Below, piece by piece: positions 61,522-64,000 of a stretch of DNA of 64,000 nt. Under the pieces are notes generated by a model that saw only the letters and a program-made list of their open reading frames with translations, was not told where the DNA came from and made no database searches. Position 1 is the stretch's first letter. The number at the start of each line of letters is the position of its first letter. Location of the stretch: positions 124,001 through 188,000 of the forward strand of contig NW_027480599.1 of assembly GCF_051401765.1 (NCBI RefSeq). Direction: 5' to 3'. The position numbers and the translations under genes are program-made. Origin of the DNA: Calliopsis andreniformis (taxonomy: Eukaryota; Arthropoda; Insecta; Hymenoptera; Andrenidae).

Positions 61522-64000
61522 CATTCTTCAATCCTCAATACCCAATCCTCAATCTTCAATCCTCAATCCTCAATCCTCAATTCTCAACCCTCAATCCTCA
61601 GTCCTCAGTCCTCAAACCTCAATCCTCAAACCTCAGCCCTCATCCTCAATCCTCAATCCTGAATCCCCAAATCCTCAATCCTCAATCCACAATCCTCAAT
61701 CTTCAATCCTCAATCCTCAATCCTCAATTGTCAATCCTCAATCCTCTGTCCTCAGTCCTCAAACCACAATCCTCAACCCTCGGCCCTCATCCTCAATTCT
61801 CAATCCTCAATCCTCAATCCTCAACCTTCAATCCTCAATACACAATCTTCAATAATCAATCCTCAATTCTCAATCCTCAATACTCAATCCTCAATCGTCA
61901 ATCCTCAATCCCCAATCCTCAATCTTCAATCCTCAATCCTCAATCCTCAATCCTCAATCCTCAATCCGCTATCCTCAATCTTCAATCCTCAACACTCAAT
62001 CTTCAATCCTCCATCCTCAATCCTCAGTCCTCAGTCCTCAATCCTCAATCGTCAGGCTTCAATCCTCAATACTCAATCTTCAATCCTCAATCCTCAATCC
62101 TCATTCCTCAATCCTCATTCTTCAATCATCAATACCCAATCGTCAATCTTCAATCCTCAATCCTCAATCCTCAATTCTCAATCCTCAATCCTCAGTCCTC
62201 AGTCCTCAAACCTCAATCCTCAACCCTCAGCCCTCACCCTCAATCCTTAATCCTCAATCCTCAATCCTCAATCTTCAATCCACAATCCTCAATCTTCAAT
62301 CCTCAATCCTCAGTCCTCAATCTTCAATCCTCAATGCTCAATCCTCAATCCTCAATCCTCAGTCCTCAATGCTCAATCCTCAATCCTCTAACCTCAACCC
62401 TCAACCGTCAGTCCTCGTCCTCAAGCCTCAACCCTCAATCCTCAATCCTCAATCTTCAATCATCAATACTCAATCTTCAATCCTCAATCCTCAATCCTCA
62501 ATCCTCAATCCTCAATCCTCAATATTCAAAGAACAACCCTCAACCATCAAACCTCAATACTCAACCATCAATCCTCAATTCTCAATACTCAATAGAATAT
62601 CCTGAATTCTCATGGTTCAATACTCAATACACAATATTCAATTACCAAATCTCAATCCTCAAACATCAATCCTCAACACTCAATCCTCAACACTCTGTCT
62701 TCTCTCTTCAATCCTCCATCCTCAATCCTCAATCCTCAAGCGTCAGTCCTCAATACTCAATCTTCAATCCTCAATCCTCAGTCCTCAATCTTCAATCCAC
62801 AATGCTCAATCCTCAATCCTCAATCCTCAGTCCTCAATCCTCAACCCTGAATCCTCAGTCCTCAACCTCAATCCCGTATCCTCAATCCTGAATCCTCAAT
62901 CTTCAACACTCAGTCCTCAAAAATCAATTGTCAATCCTCAATCCTCAATAGAATATCCTCATTTCACAGTTTTCAATACTCATTCCCCATTCTTCAATCT
63001 TCAAATCTCAATCCACAAACATCAATTATCATCACTCAACCATCAACACTCAGTCCTCAATCTTCAATCCTCAATCCTCAATCCTCAATCTTCAATCCTC
63101 AATACCCAATCTTCAATCCTCAATCCTCAATTCTCAATCCTCAATACTCAATCCTCAAACCTCAATCTTCAACAGTCAGCCCTCGTCCTCAATCCTCAAA
63201 CCTCAATCCTCAATCCTCAATATTCAATCATCAATATTCAATCTTCAATCCTCAATCCTCAGTCCTCAATCCTCAATCCTCAATCCTCAATATTCAACAC
63301 ACAACCCTCAGCCATCAATCCTCAATACTCAACCACCAATCCTCAATTCTCAATACTGAATAGAATATACTGAATTCTCATGGTTGAATACTCAATCCAA
63401 AATATTCAATAATCAAATCTCAATCCTCAAACATCAGTTCTCAGCACTCAATCCTCAGCACTCAGTCCAATCTCTTCAATCCTCCATCCTCGATCCTCAA
63501 TCCTCAGGCGTCAATCCTCAATCCTCAATCCTCAACCCTCAATCCTCAGTCCTCAAACCTCAATCCCGAATCCTCAATCCTGAATCCTCAATCTTCAGCC
63601 CTCAGTCCTCAACAATCGATTGTCAATCCTCAATCATCTACAGAATATCCTCAATTCACAGTTTTCAATACTCAATCCCCATTCTTCAATCTTCAAATCT
63701 CAATATCCAAACATCAATTCTCATCACTCTACCCTCAACACTTAGTTCTCAATCTTCAATCCTCAATCCTCAATCCTCAATCTTCAATCCTCAATACTCA
63801 ATCTTCAATCCTCAATCCTCAATTCTCAATCGTCAATACTCAATCCTCAATCTTCAATCCTCAATCGTCAATCCTCAATCCTCAATCCTCAATCCTCGAT
63901 CCTCAATCTTCATTCCTCAATACTCAATCTTCATACCTCCATCCTCAATCCTCAATCCTCAATCCTCAATCCTCAATCGTCATGCTTCAATCCTCAATAC
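61522..64000 (+). repeat. Block Y, copy 4 (Y4), cut by the window end
   Basis: Continues the +9,234-bp match (52,288-54,766). It differs from Y2 by single bases such as CTGTCTTCTC against CTGTCCTCTC near 62,697. It ends at the window edge in mid-block, so the X-Y alternation probably continues. Confidence 0.88.

Larger units (their letters stand above)
1..64000 (+). repeat. Heptanucleotide satellite array (TCCTCAA)n filling the window
   Basis: Every line of the sequence reads as tandem 7-bp units of consensus TCCTCAA. The TCAA part is the most conserved, and the first three bases vary most (TCC, TCT, TAC, TTC, CCC, ACC, TCG, TCA). G is absent from the consensus and appears only in variants such as TCCTCAG, TCCTGAA and TCGTCAA. 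I found no stretch of unique sequence, no mobile-element insertion and no block in the opposite orientation (no TTGAGGA runs on the + strand). Both ends lie within the array, so its true length is unknown but exceeds 64 kb. Satellites of this kind evolve by slippage and unequal exchange; the long duplications listed below are direct signs of that. There is no gene, RNA gene or regulatory site that I can support anywhere in it. Confidence 0.98.

Noticed and set aside
1..64000. CRISPR array
   Set aside because: The repeat is 7 bp and contiguous; there are no constant 24-40 bp repeats with unique spacers and no cas gene.
1..64000. Telomeric tract (TTGAGGA resembles 7-bp plant-type telomere units)
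   Set aside because: Units are highly degenerate and arranged in multi-kilobase higher-order repeats, without a homogeneous terminal run. TTGAGGA is not a telomere motif I recognise.
1..64000. Low-complexity contamination or pure assembly noise
   Set aside because: Ordered landmarks, fixed 280-bp spacing and block copies with few differences argue for real DNA. Individual identical duplicates (39,436-44,844) could still be assembly artefacts.
1..64000. tRNA, rRNA, transposon or virus-derived genes
   Set aside because: The sequence stays in the heptamer pattern on both strands throughout; no stretch has the base composition or motifs such features require.

Overview
The window holds no recognisable gene. 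From the first base to the last it is one satellite DNA array built from a degenerate 7-bp unit, TCCTCAA on the + strand (TTGAGGA on the - strand). The usual variants are TCTTCAA, TACTCAA, TTCTCAA, CCCTCAA, ACCTCAA, TCCTCAG, TCGTCAA, TCATCAA, TCCACAA and TCCCCAA. I saw no unique DNA, transposon, RNA gene or inverted segment. Every unit points the same way, so the + strand is almost free of G and both ends of the window lie inside the array.

Nothing identifies the organism. A one-orientation array of at least 64 kb with layered higher-order repeats (HORs) fits eukaryotic heterochromatin (pericentromeric, subtelomeric, or a sex or B chromosome). Some bacteria (cyanobacteria, Bacteroidetes) carry short heptamer clusters that give similar spurious peptides, but I know of none near this size. 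I put a eukaryote at roughly 0.85.

Layout. (1) 1-8 kb: heptamer field with HORs of about 1 kb, marked by a short dyad around GAATTC and best seen at 4.98-8.33 kb. (2) 7.98-13.82 kb: a 3.49-kb tandem duplication whose second copy lacks about 1.13 kb. (3) 13.69-21.86 kb: a 6.41-kb segment followed by a partial second copy. (4) 21.9-33.9 kb: a mosaic with small tandem duplications (718, 469, 384 and 56 bp) and pieces shared with the first 1.4 kb of the window. (5) 33.9-46 kb: two apparently identical tandem copies of 5,409 bp plus a partial third; the start of this block repeats 15.5-20.1 kb. (6) 46-64 kb: two block types, here called Y and X, alternating as Y1-X1-Y2-X2-Y3-X3-Y4, with Y4 running off the end.

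Two landmark sequences punctuate the array. L1 contains AATAGAATATCCTCAATT and is followed by an AGTTTTC core. L2 contains GAATATCCTGAATTCTCA and usually carries an EcoRI site. They look like diverged versions of one ancestral module and often occur as an L2-L1 pair exactly 280 bp (40 heptamers) apart. The many + strand open frames, up to 567 codons, are a by-product of the repeat: 21 bp encode the cycle SSILNPQ in all three frames without a stop, while TTGAGGA gives TGA in every - strand frame. They are not called as genes. Duplication boundaries were found by eye and are good to about 10-30 bp unless stated otherwise.
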